64,000 nt of DNA, taken from assembly GCA_003255025.1 (NCBI GenBank), contig QANY01003987.1, positions 1 through 64,000 on the forward strand, written 5' to 3'. Source of the DNA: Datisca glomerata (lineage: Eukaryota > Streptophyta > Magnoliopsida > Cucurbitales > Datiscaceae). A program made the translations under genes and the position numbers. Positions 23,240 to 32,870 of the stretch are shown one piece after another (the stretch's first letter is position 1; every line of letters starts with the position of its first letter). The notes under the pieces are model-generated. The model ran no database searches and was not told the origin of the DNA. It saw nothing but the letters and a program-made list of their open reading frames with translations.

Positions 23240-23590
23240 GTTTTTGCGACGGTTTAGGAACTGTTGTAAAAATTGGCCGAGGACAAATTAGCGACGGTTT
23301 TCACACCGTCACAGTTATACTCGATCTAAAGCGATGGTTCTCGAACTGTCGTTATAGATGTGGTAAAAAAATTGGTAAGCACGACGGTTCAAGTAAACCG
23401 TCAGAATACAACCGTCGTAGTAGAATCTCTGTCATGACGTTCCTCCGTCGGTTGTCAAAACTATCAGCGATTCAATCCTGATGGCGGCGATCCCGACGGA
23501 TCTTTAACCGTCGTCATATATCTTCCGACGATTAAAAACTGTCACCATATACACTATTGACCGTCACTGTAGACGGGTTTTCTTGTAGTG
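23240..23590. mobile_element. CACTA-type transposon end fragment
   Basis: The right end reads GTTTTCTTGTAGTG, the inverse of the CACTACAAGAAAAC terminus of plant CACTA (Spm/En) elements. The preceding 340 bp hold at least eight copies of a GACGGTT/AACCGTC motif in both orientations, as in CACTA subterminal repeats. No matching left terminus was found, so it is either one end of a truncated element or a decayed miniature form. Confidence 0.65.
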
Positions 23591-24099
23591 TGGTTGATCT
23601 ATTTTTTTGAGAAAATATCAAGAATATATCACTTTTAAGGAAATATTAAAGCATAATAAAGATAAAATAAATATGAAAAATAATCACCCTTAATTTTAGA
23701 AAAGACAAATTTCAGCGTTAAAAACAATTCCCCACCTGCCCCAATGAAATTTTAAATTTTTTTCTATAAATTTTGTTTAATATATATTGTATATATAAAA
23801 TATCTAAAAAAAAGGCACAAATATAGATAATATATGTTGTATATATTGTATAAGCTATTAAAATTTTGGAGCAAGTCAAGCGAGTGTTTCGAAAACTTTT
23901 TTCGCGAGTGAATTTTCATTTTTCTTGAAAAAGATGCTAGTGACTATTTTTTCTTTTTTATACTTGTGGCCTATTTATGTATATTACTACTATTCTTTTA
24001 GTGAAATTAATGAGAGAGAAACCAAAGCCACTCACATGAAAGTTGTATTAATAAAAGCAAATGACCCTATTTATTACGAGCTGTAGAAATAACGCCTTA
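23591..24099. other. Non-coding, no recognised feature
   Basis: AT-rich sequence without coding content, lying between two DNA transposon remnants. Confidence 0.45.
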
Positions 24100-24857
24100 G
24101 GGCTTGTTTGGCAACTTGTATTATACAGTATTAAAGACAGAAAAATATTGTTTTTGTACTATCCGATGTTTGACAAAAATATTAAGCTTGTCCTAGTTAA
24201 TATGATGAGACTCTTTAATCCCACTAACATTAGATAATTTAATCCCACCAAACCATAATGAAACAGAGTAACTCCGGGGAAGATGAGTAATAGAGAAACC
24301 TTATTATCCTATCTAGAAATATGAGTAATAGAGCAACTAAGAGGGGAAGAACAATCAATACAATCCTCTATTAAATGCTTGGTAGCTAAGTAGTTTTTAC
24401 TTTTTATTGCCTTACTTTTTATTACTCTTTTGATATTTTTCTTGAGGTATTTTTATTTATTATTGATTGATATATGCTTTATTAGGGATGAGTAGAGATC
24501 ACAAACAAAATAATGAGCAAACAATCCGAAGAATCATTAGGCGTTCTTGGACCAAAATGGAGAAAAATGCATTATTAGACATACTTAATGATGTAGTTGC
24601 AGGAGGCATTTATTGTGATAATGGTTCTTTTAAACCTTGTACTCTAAAGCTCATTGAGGAAAGTCTGCATAAAAAGTGTCTCGAATCTCGGTTAAAGGCT
24701 AGGTCACATAGTGAGTCCAAGTTAAAAAAACTGGAAAAAAAATCTATGGATTTGTTCTTCGTCTGAGATGAACATGGAAATGAGAGAATAATATGGTTGT
24801 TTATTTAGTGATGTATTGGTGCATTATGAACTTGAAATAAGAGAATATTATGAAATG
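24100..24857 (+). mobile_element. PIF/Harbinger-like fragment
   Basis: It starts GGGCTTGTTTGGC directly after TTA (24097-24099), the target site and terminal sequence typical of PIF/Harbinger elements. It carries the Myb/SANT-like ORF at 24488-24766, the second gene such elements encode. The other terminus and the transposase gene are not visible. Gypsy element C interrupts the sequence at 24858. Confidence 0.6.
24488..24766 (+). CDS. Myb/SANT-like protein of a PIF/Harbinger element (truncated)
   Basis: About 92 residues from MSRDHKQ. The start at 24488 is preferred over an ATG 21 bp upstream because similarity begins after it. Residues 20-70 (RRSWTKMEKNALLDILNDVV, then GSFKPCTLKLIEESL) match the Myb/SANT-like domain (Myb_DNA-bind_3) found in plant proteins related to Harbinger ORF1, which binds DNA and helps bring the transposase to the nucleus. 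The family domain usually continues for about 30 more residues with a WNxxxK-type end. Here the frame shifts and stops soon after LKKLEKK. Alternatively it is a fragment of a domesticated host gene of the same family. Confidence 0.6.
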   Translation: MSRDHKQNNEQTIRRIIRRSWTKMEKNALLDILNDVVAGGIYCDNGSFKPCTLKLIEESLHKKCLESRLKARSHSESKLKKLEKKSMDLFFV

Positions 24858-26014
24858 TGCAAATAGTGAGTCACGTCGTCAAGAGTGACGTGTCAAGATT
24901 ACACACGTGGTGCCCAAATACACCCACGTGGTGCCTACATGGCGTATTGATACGTTTCACATGATTTATAACTGAACATGCTTATGAGGGACGCCCCTAA
25001 ACTTATAAGGGCGACGATTCCCGTTATATGAAATTATGTATTAAAAGTGCAGTGTATGTGTATGTCTTCGGATTTAGTGACAAAAGTTCGAGAACCCTTC
25101 CTTGCCTAGGACCAATCTGGGAGCTCTGGTCTAGTAGGACTAGGACAAGGTTCGCTACACCAGGATGGGAAGAACTTCTTGGAAGTGCCTCCTTTATGCC
25201 GCCGCTGGAGAACCTTGGGCGTGACTCCCCATACCACTTTTGGGGGAACCCCAAGGGTGGACCCATCCCGCTAAGGGGGAATCCCGGAGGTGGCTCCCAA
25301 TGCCACCCCAGGGGGAACCTTGAGAGCCGGGCGACAACCCCGGGCACGGATCCCCATGCCATTTCGGGGGGAACCCCGGAAGTGGCTCCCCATGCTACCC
25401 TAAGGGGAACCTCGAGGGTGGCTCTCCAGGCCATCCCGGGGGTAACTCCGAGGGTTACTCTCCATGTCGTCACGGAGGCAACCCTGAGTGCTGCTTCCCA
25501 TGCCATTCCGGTGGGAACCCTGAGGGTTGCTCCCCATGCCGCCATGGGAGGAACTCCAGGGTGGCTCGCTATGCCGCCACGGGGGAACCCCAGGCGCAAT
25601 TTCCTATGTTACGTCATTTTAATGATGTGGCATATTTTAGGCATGGTCTCACGTTTTTAGTATTTGGCCACATTTTAAGCGTGACTTTTATGGGTGTCAA
25701 TTTCTGTTTAGACACATGATTTGCATTCGGTTGAAAGTGACATATATGTGGTCCCCACTCGACCTCATCTATATAAATGGGTCCCTAGCACCATTACTGA
25801 GGGAATCACTTCTCATCAATCCCAAGATCAAACACTGAAAATATTCTCTCTCCGAGTTTTTCACCTACTTTAGAGTCTTAAAGGAATTTGTGACCTTCTG
25901 ACGGCTGCCTAAGATTGCTTGTCCTTCAACCTCCGACCACCAACCTTTACGTTCCCAAGCACATTTGGCATAGACTAGATCACCCATATACACATCACCC
26001 TAAACCCCAAAACA
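24858..26014 (+). repeat. Element C 5' LTR (1157 bp)
   Basis: It starts TGCAAATAGTGAGTCAC and ends ...CCCCAAAACA. A TATA box (TATATAAAT, about 25770) precedes the predicted transcription start. It carries a GC-rich 36-bp repeat array (25205-25600). The two LTRs align throughout except in that array, where this copy has roughly five more units. Confidence 0.87.
25205..25600 (+). repeat. 36-bp tandem array in element C 5' LTR
   Basis: About ten units of 36 bp with a core like GGTGGCTCCCCATGCC followed by a G-run and AAC. It is strongly GC-rich in an AT-rich region. Since 36 is a multiple of three and the unit lacks stops, it creates long open frames on both strands (25028-25660 plus, 25024-25599 minus) that need no coding explanation. 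Confidence 0.85.
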
Positions 26015-26017
26015 TTT

Positions 26018-26033
26018 AGGCGACTCCACTGGG
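26018..26033 (+). other. Element C primer binding site
   Basis: Four bases after the LTR comes GGCGACTCCACTGGGG, of the type TGGCGACTCC... seen in plant Ty3/Gypsy elements, probably matching a tRNA other than initiator Met. The first base of TGG is A here. Confidence 0.6.
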
Positions 26034-26125
26034 GAATGATCTGTCTACCATCTACTTCTTTGTTCGAGTATGGCTGGACGTAGTCAAATTATGAGAGCTT
26101 CTTCGTATTTGGAAGAGAGAATGTG

Positions 26126-27480
26126 AACCTAACTATTGAGAACGATGACATGAAAGATGCTACTTCCAGGGAGAGAATTAACCTCCACGCCATTATCGTT
26201 ACTACAATGACGGTGAATGAGCAAACCAATGCCATTAGAGAGCTCCAGGCCTCTAACACTGAGATCCGTATCCTTCTTAATACATAGACCACTCTCCTCG
26301 TGGGTGCTCAGAACCCTCCTCCACCACCGCCTGTTATTCATATCGTCCCTTCTCACGCGGCGAGCCAGACTGACGCCAATAGACAGATTCTGGCTATAAA
26401 TCCCGGGGGTTCATCTAGGTCAGGGACAACAAACAATGACCAAAATGTGGATAAATTAAACAACCCCACAAATGTTATCATTCTGCCGACGGCCTTCTAG
26501 AAAGCCTTCACACGTCCCATGTCGGAACATGATGTCCCGGTCGATGGCACCAACATTAGCCTTTTCATTAGTAGGAAGACACTACAGAAGATGTTGGAGA
26601 TGGAGCGTATCAAAGCCTCTCTGAGTGAGACGATAGTAGACTTTCATCCCCCTTACCCATGTGAGCTAGCCATGAAGCCATACCCGTCCGACTATGTACC
26701 TTCAAAGTTTTGTAAGTATAACGGGAAGGATGGATGTGCTCAGGAGCATATTATATGTTTCATTGATGACTTGGGCTCACATGGATGTGACGAGTCTATG
26801 AGGCTGAGGGAGTTTTCAAAGTCGCTGACTGAGCGGGCCTACACATGGTACATCAATCAGGCGCCAAGATCAGTTTTAACATGGTCTCATATGGTTTTTT
26901 CCTTCATGATAAATTTTTTTGTGTCCGAGGAAAAGATGAGCATTCTCGAGTTGAGGTGTGAGCGTCAAAAGAAAGATGAGGTCCTGATGACTTACGTCAG
27001 ATGGTTCAAAGACAAAGCACTGGATTGCCAGGAAGAGTGGAAGGAGGAAGACTTGGTGAAGATGTGCATCTGCGGAATGTGAATGAGTATTTGGAGAACC
27101 TCGACATCACCACTTTCCCATGCCTCCATGTAGTTTCTCAATGCACCAACACTTCGGTGTCTAGGTCAAAGTTTGCGGAGTAGGGTAAGCGCAAGGGGCT
27201 AACACCTGCAAGATACACACCACAAGTAGCCGTGGCAGAAGGCCAAGGACGTGGTGCAAAATGGGACAGAAGCGAATGGATGATTCACCACCTTTCCTCT
27301 CCTCCATGGATAAGGCGGAAGGGCTATTGGATGCATGGGTCAAGGATAAGGTCGTGCGGGGACCTTGGGTGGAAAACTTTCCCACTAAAGAAGTAATAGA
27401 ATCACCTCGGTTTTTCGCTTCCACTGAAACACCACTCATACAACCAAAAATTGTAAAACTCTGAGATGGATTTTCCATGA
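26126..27480 (+). pseudogene. Element C gag remnant (Retrotrans_gag)
   Basis: The best stretch is 26519-27082, with FCKYNGKDGCAQEHIICFI, then ERAYTWYINQAPRSVLTWSH and VRWFKDKALDCQEEWKEEDL, the signature order of the plant Ty3 Retrotrans_gag domain. Upstream, 26126-26500 is a proline-rich N-terminal part with two stops. Downstream, after a stop at 27080-27082 and a frameshift, a WVKDKVVRGPW segment (27330-27370) and a zinc-binding trace (HRNTTHTTKNC in a shifted frame near 27420-27460) complete the usual gag tail. Protein from this copy would be truncated. Confidence 0.8.
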
Positions 27481-27560
27481 CAAACTCTAAAAAGGGGAGA
27501 TCATTAATGTGGACATAGAAGTCATGGGGAACTAGACTCCCCCCCACCACACACTACATG

Positions 27561-27867
27561 ACCATTGTGACAAGAAGTGGTTGATATGCTATAAAACCCG
27601 AGGAGGGGTACTTTAAGTACAAAGGCAGTCATGTGTTGTAAGGTCCAAATATTATGTACTAGGAGTCATAATACACATATTTATTTATGAAATGCCTATT
27701 TTGAAAATTACAACTATTTGTCTATGTGCATGCTTGTACGAATAGGAAGGGTTGCATGAGACACCCTTTTATTAAGTGCGTAAAAAACTATCATGTTTAG
27801 CATTGTAATTTTTGCTTCAACTTTTGTGATTATCAAAATAGCCTAAAAACTTATAACGGGTCCGTCA
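27561..27867. other. Element C interior, non-coding
   Basis: No pol-like frame. Where protease and RT would be expected there is only repeat-poor AT-rich DNA leading into the minisatellite. Confidence 0.6.
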
Positions 27868-28274
27868 TCCTGAAATGCGTGTAAGTCATTTTAGCAAAGT
27901 TAGTTCCTGGAACACCTTTAAGACGTTTCAGCAAAGATTGATCCTGAATCCTCTTAAGACGTTTTAGCGAAAGTTGTTCCTGGAATGCATTTAAGATGTT
28001 TTAGCAAAGATTGTTCCTGAAATGCGTCTAAAACATTTCGGTAGAGTTTTTTCCTGAAATACGTGTAAGACATTTCAACGAAGTTTGTTCCTGAAATGCG
28101 TTTAAGACATTTCAACAGAAATTATTCCTGGAATGCATTTAAGACGTTTCAGCGAAGTTCGTTCCTGAAATGCACTCAAGACGTTTTAGCAAAGCTTATT
28201 CCTGGAATGTATTTAAGACGTTTCAGTAAAGTTTGTCCCTTAAATGCAATAGAAATATTTCAGCAAAGGTAGTT
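27868..28274 (+). repeat. 37-bp minisatellite, 11 units
   Basis: Eleven consecutive units of 37 bp, each beginning TCCTGAAATG or a close variant and containing AAGACGTTTCAGC. The array length (407 bp) equals 11 x 37 with no indels needed. Units differ at several positions, so the array is not very recent. Confidence 0.92.
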
Positions 28275-29323
28275 GGACGGAACTTAGTCGCTGTTGCAAA
28301 TCCCTTCAAACAGAACTTGGCCACCATAAGGTGTCTAAAATACACAATTTGTTTTAATTGCTTACTTCACTCGTTAGGACATAATAGGACCGTTATCATG
28401 TAGATTAAGTCTAACTTAGAGATTTATTATGAATATGCTCATGTTAAAAGTCGTATGTAAGAGTGACGTATGTGCGAAGTAGGGATGCATGATAATGAGG
28501 CATGATAACGGTTCGAAGTTGGAATGAATGAGCATGTCAGATGAAAATTCAAAGAATGAACTTATGCATGATAAAATATGAGGTGTCGATGGGTACATAA
28601 CCATTTAAGCATGACCATTACAGATAGTCCAATATGCACGCGCCTGATTAGGCAACTTGATTATATTTTTGAGTATGTGTGGTCCTTCTTAGGCAGTATC
28701 ATGAAGGCTCCTACGTGTATGCGCTTTCACAAGTCGAATCATCTAGGGAGGACACTCCAACATGTGCACCTGCCGCCGGGCCATTTCTTGATGAACTTCA
28801 CCTTGGTTAGTTATCTCAATATTAGAAAGCCGTGGTACGTTTGTTCATGATTCTAATGAATTATCTCCAATAATGATTATGAACACATCACTGAGTTGCA
28901 TCTGTCATATATAAGCATGATATAGGTATATAAAAAAATATATTGACTAACTATATTCACTTGTCATGATACTTTGGTATTTGGCCACACAGTATGAACA
29001 TGCAAGTGATGCATATATTTCCATGTATATTCACTCGTCATGATACTTTGGTATGTGTGTATTTTCTTCAGCCTATTCGTTTAGTTGGAAACACCCCAAG
29101 GTTTCAATGGACACTTTAATAAGGTGGCATTTTTTAGAAAATGTGAGTATTTCTCTGGAGGCCATTTGCTTCAAAGTGAAATAAAAAAAAAGAATGCTTA
29201 AAGAAAAAAGAGAGAAAAGAAAAAGAAATTGAAAAAATAACTCTAGACGGCTGACTTTATGGAGAAGGACAGCTTCCCACGCCCCCCATTGGCGTCTCAT
29301 CCAAGGGAGGACGAGACGCAGCA
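28275..29323. other. Element C interior, non-coding
   Basis: No coding frame. It contains a direct repeat of about 27 bp (28954-28980 and 29028-29054, core CATGATACTTTGGTAT) and a purine-rich A/G stretch at 29185-29240. Confidence 0.55.
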
Positions 29324-29455
29324 CCACGTTCGAGGCACTGTCACGCGCCTCCTTCGAGGCGCTGTCACGCGCCTCTGAACGAGGTGCTGTTTCGCGCCTC
29401 GACTTAAATGAGGTGCTTAAAAGCACCTTGAACGAGGCTCTTCCACCTGTTTCGA
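29324..29455 (+). repeat. GC-rich short tandem repeat in element C
   Basis: Three to four imperfect units of 24-29 bp containing CGAGGCGCTGTCACGCGCCTC or variants. The cores are partly self-complementary (GAGGCGC...GCGCCTC). They account for the open frame seen on the minus strand at 29073-29588, which I do not call a gene. Confidence 0.65.
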
Positions 29456-29620
29456 GGTGCGATGAAACCATGGGGTCTTTCCCAAAATGCTCCTCATAAA
29501 TTATAGCAGACAAAAAAGACGTTTGTCCCATGGACAAGTGTGAAAGTTGCAGGCAACACTCAAATAAAAAAATATGACCAAACTTCATTGATGTGCCCTC
29601 AACCTTGAAAATGAGGCTAA

Positions 29621-30586
29621 TGTAAATAATGAGTCACATCGCCAAGAGTGACGTGTCAAGATTGGACATGTGGTGCCTAAATACACCATCGTCGTGCCTA
29701 TGCGGCATAATGATAAGCTTCACATGATTTATGACTGAACGTATTTGTGGGGGACGCCTCTAAACTTATAAGGGCGGCGATTCCCGTTATATGAAATATG
29801 TATTAAAAGTGTAGTGTATGTCTTCAGACTTAGTGACACAAGTTCAAGGACCCTTCCTTGCTTGGGAACAATCTGGGGGCTGTGATCTGGTAGGATTAGG
29901 ACAATTTCGCTACACCAGGATGAGAAAATCTCCTTGAAGGATGTAGACACCTTACGAGTCTTGGAAGTGCCTCATTTATGCCACTCTGGGGGGAAACCCC
30001 CAAGGTGGCTCCCTATGCCACCCCGAGGGTGGTTCTCCATGCCGCCACGAGGGGAGCCCCGAGCGTGATTTCACATGCCACTCCAGGAGGAACCCCGAGG
30101 GTGGCTACCCATGCCGCCGGGGGCAGGGAGGACCCCGATGGTAGCTCCCCATGCCACCACGTAGGAACCTCGGTTCCTATGTTAAGTCATTTTAGGGATG
30201 TGACACATTTTAGGTATGGTTTCATGTTTTTAGTGTGACCAGGTTTTAAGCGTGGGTTTTATGGGTGTCAGTTTCTGTTTGGACATGCGATTTACATGTG
30301 GTTAAAAGGGATATGTGTGTGGTCCCAACTCGAGCCCATCTATATAAAAGGGTCCCTATAGCACCATTATTGAGGGAATCACTTCTAATCAATCCCAAGA
30401 TCAAACACTGAGAATATTATCTCCTCGAGTTTTTCACATACCATAGAGTCTTAAAGGCATTTGTCACATTCTGATGACTGCCTAAAGTTGCTTGTCCTTC
30501 ATCATCTGACCACCAACCCACATGTTTCAAGAATACTTGGCATAGACTAGATCACTCATACACATATCACCCTAAACCAAAAAACA
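29621..30586 (+). repeat. Element C 3' LTR (966 bp)
   Basis: It starts TGTAAATAATGAGTCAC and ends ...CCAAAAAACA; TATA box TATATAAAAG at 30341. The internal 36-bp array (29970-30170) has about five units against about ten in the 5' LTR, which accounts for the 191-bp length difference. Confidence 0.86.
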
Positions 30587-30591
30587 AAATG

Positions 30592-30773
30592 GTATTTTGT
30601 ATGGATATTATTGTAAATGAAGAAAATAAATGATGATGTTTCTAGATCATTTTTTGAATGTATTAATTGTTTTTATTTGGATAAGTTTAAATTTACCTAT
30701 TATGTTTTTTAGTAGCATGAGTTAGATAATTTATTTTATAGTTGAAAATATAAAATAACATGTTAATGTTGTT
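30592..30773. other. Non-coding gap between element C and the viral locus
   Basis: AT-rich sequence; presumably the continuation of the DNA into which element C inserted. Confidence 0.4.
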
Positions 30774-30808
30774 CTGGTGAAGTCAAAGGTTGACCTTGAC
30801 TTTGACTT
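30774..30808 (-). repeat. Inverted viral scrap at the left edge of D1
   Basis: 35 bp matching, in reverse, the coat-protease linker (AGTCAAAGTCAAGG-type repeats, compare 42137-42172). It is joined to the same linker in forward orientation from 30809, forming a small palindrome-like left border. Confidence 0.7.
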
Positions 30809-32870
30809 CAACCATCTCCTAGTCAAAGTCAAAGTCAGACTTTGACCTCCCCAGATCAGCTTTGTCAGATCTCACCAGATCAGACAAATGAGAATAATCC
30901 GTACATATTCCTTCTAAACCAGGTCACCTTCTAGAAATGGTATACAAAGATTACTTTAGTAATCAAACCTGATTTTATCTGATGCCATTATCTTAGTAGA
31001 TAGTGGTGCAGATATGAACTGTATTCATGAAGGATTAATCCCTCTAAAATATTTTCATACAACCACTCAATCTCTCACAAGTGCTAGTGGGAATTCAATG
31101 AGAATCCAATACAAAATACCATAAGCACTTATCTGCAAACAAGGAGTTTGCATACCTACTTCATTTGTGCTCATTAAGAATATGACACAAAGTGTTATAT
31201 TAGACAATCCTTTCCTCAATTCAATTATGCCTATCACAAGAATTGATACATCTGGTATCCATACAGTTGTTGATACTGTTGACATTACTTTTGAGTTCAT
31301 TACCAAACCATATACTAAGGAAGTAGATATCATCAAACATCTGATTGATAATAAGACAAATCAGATTAATTTATTACAAAAAGAAATACACTTTTTGACT
31401 ATTGACCAACGTATTCAACAACCCGCAATACAAAAGAAAATTCACACTATTCTTCATGAATTCCAATCTGAGACTTGTAGTGATATCCCTAATGCCTTTT
31501 GGGATAGAAAGAAACACATTATATCCTTTCCGTATCAGCCTGACTTCAATGAGAAGAATATTCCTACCAAATCAAGACCTAGCCAAATGAAAAAGGAATA
31601 TTTAGAATTCTGCAAAACTGACATTGAATCTCTGTTAGCAAAGAAATTAATTAGACCCAGTAAATCTCCTTGGAGTTGCACTGATTTCTATGTAAACAAA
31701 AATGCTGAGATAAAAAGAGGATCACCTAGATTAGTGATCAATTATAAACCATTGAATGATGCATTACAATGGATTATATATCCAATCCCAAATAAAAAAG
31801 ATCTACTTGATAAACTTTATGATTCTGTAATCTTTTCAAAATTTGATCTGAAATATGGATTTTGGCAAATCCAAATAGGTGAAGCAGACAGGTATAAAAC
31901 TGCCTTTACAGTACATTTTGGCCATTTTGAATGGAATGTTTTACCATTTGGTGTAAAAAATAGTCCATCTGAATTCCAGCATATCATGAATGATATTTTT
32001 AATGCTTGCACTGCATTTATTATCTGTTACATTGATGATGTCTTAATCTTCTCATCATCCATAGACCAACATTTTAAACATCTTAATATTTTTAAGAATG
32101 TGATTATCCGAAATGGTTTAGTATTATCTGCTACTAAAATGAAATTATGCCAAACAACAGTTAGATTCTTAGGCCATAACATTTCTAATGGCACTATTAT
32201 TCCTATTAACCGTAGTATAGATTTTGCATCTAAATTTTCAGATGAAATAAAAGATAAAACACAATTACAATGATTTCTAGGAAGTTTGAATTATATCCGT
32301 GACTTTTATCCCCAACTAGCTAAGGATACTATTCTGTTAAATCAGAGACTTCAAAAAAAACCTATACCTTGGACATCAGATCTTACATTAGCAGTTAAGA
32401 ATATTAAAGCTAAAATTCAACAATTACACTGTTTAGCTTTACCACACCCGACATGGAATAAAATTATAGAAACTGATGCCTCTAACCTAGGTTATGGAGG
32501 TATTCTGAAGCAGTTAAATCCTCAAACTCATAAAGCAGAATTATTAAGATTCACCTCTGGTACTTGGAAAGGACCAGCGAAAAATTATCCAACAATTAAA
32601 CAAGAATGTTTAGCAATTGTGAAATGTGTATTAAAATTTCAAGATGATCTATTAAATCAACATTTTCTTATCCGTGTTGACTGCTCTGCTGCAAAATAGA
32701 TTTTCAAAAAAGATGTACAAAATCTTGCATCAAAACAAATATTTGCATCATGGCAGAGTATTTTATCTATATTTGATTTTGATATTGAATATATTAAAGG
32801 AGAACAGAATTCTCTTCCTGATTTTCTAACCCGTGAATACTTACAGGGAATAAAATCCAATCATGAATAA
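30809..32870 (+). pseudogene. D1 viral polyprotein remnant: protease, RT, RNase H
   Basis: The 3' two-thirds of the pararetroviral polyprotein, equivalent to about 42170-44234 of D2. In order: a Ser/Pro/Gln linker; aspartic protease (VDSGADMN near 31000-31025); RT with FSKFDLKYGFWQI and YIDDVLIF (near 32030); and RNase H (ETDASNLGYGGIL near 32470). Breaks are a small deletion near 30990 compared with D2, a stop at 31122-31124, TGA at 32271-32273 and TAG at 32697-32699. The longest open part is 31167-32273. These enzymes would copy viral RNA into DNA in the cytoplasm. The natural stop at 32868-32870 overlaps the next ORF. Confidence 0.87.

Larger units (their letters stand above)
24858..30586 (+). 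mobile_element. Gypsy-type element C, gag-only (non-autonomous)
   Basis: LTR retrotransposon with LTRs at 24858-26014 and 29621-30586 and a perfect 5-bp target duplication AAATG (24853-24857, 30587-30591). A PBS-like sequence follows the 5' LTR. The 3.6-kb interior encodes only a decayed Ty3/Gypsy-style gag (26126-27480). No protease, RT, RNase H or integrase motif is present in the remaining 2.1 kb, which holds a 37-bp minisatellite and other repeats. It resembles TR-GAG/LARD-type elements that rely on a partner for pol. Confidence 0.82.

Noticed and set aside
25024..25660. Long overlapping open frames on both strands (191 and 210 residues).
   Set aside because: They lie on a 36-bp repeat array whose unit is a multiple of three and lacks stops. 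The open length is a by-product of periodicity within an LTR.
27868..28274. CRISPR-like or centromeric array.
   Set aside because: Units are contiguous without unique spacers and lie inside a defined retrotransposon; nothing supports either reading.
29073..29588. 171-residue minus-strand open frame.
   Set aside because: It is built on GC-rich short repeats and low-complexity Phe/Leu-rich sequence inside element C, with no family resemblance.
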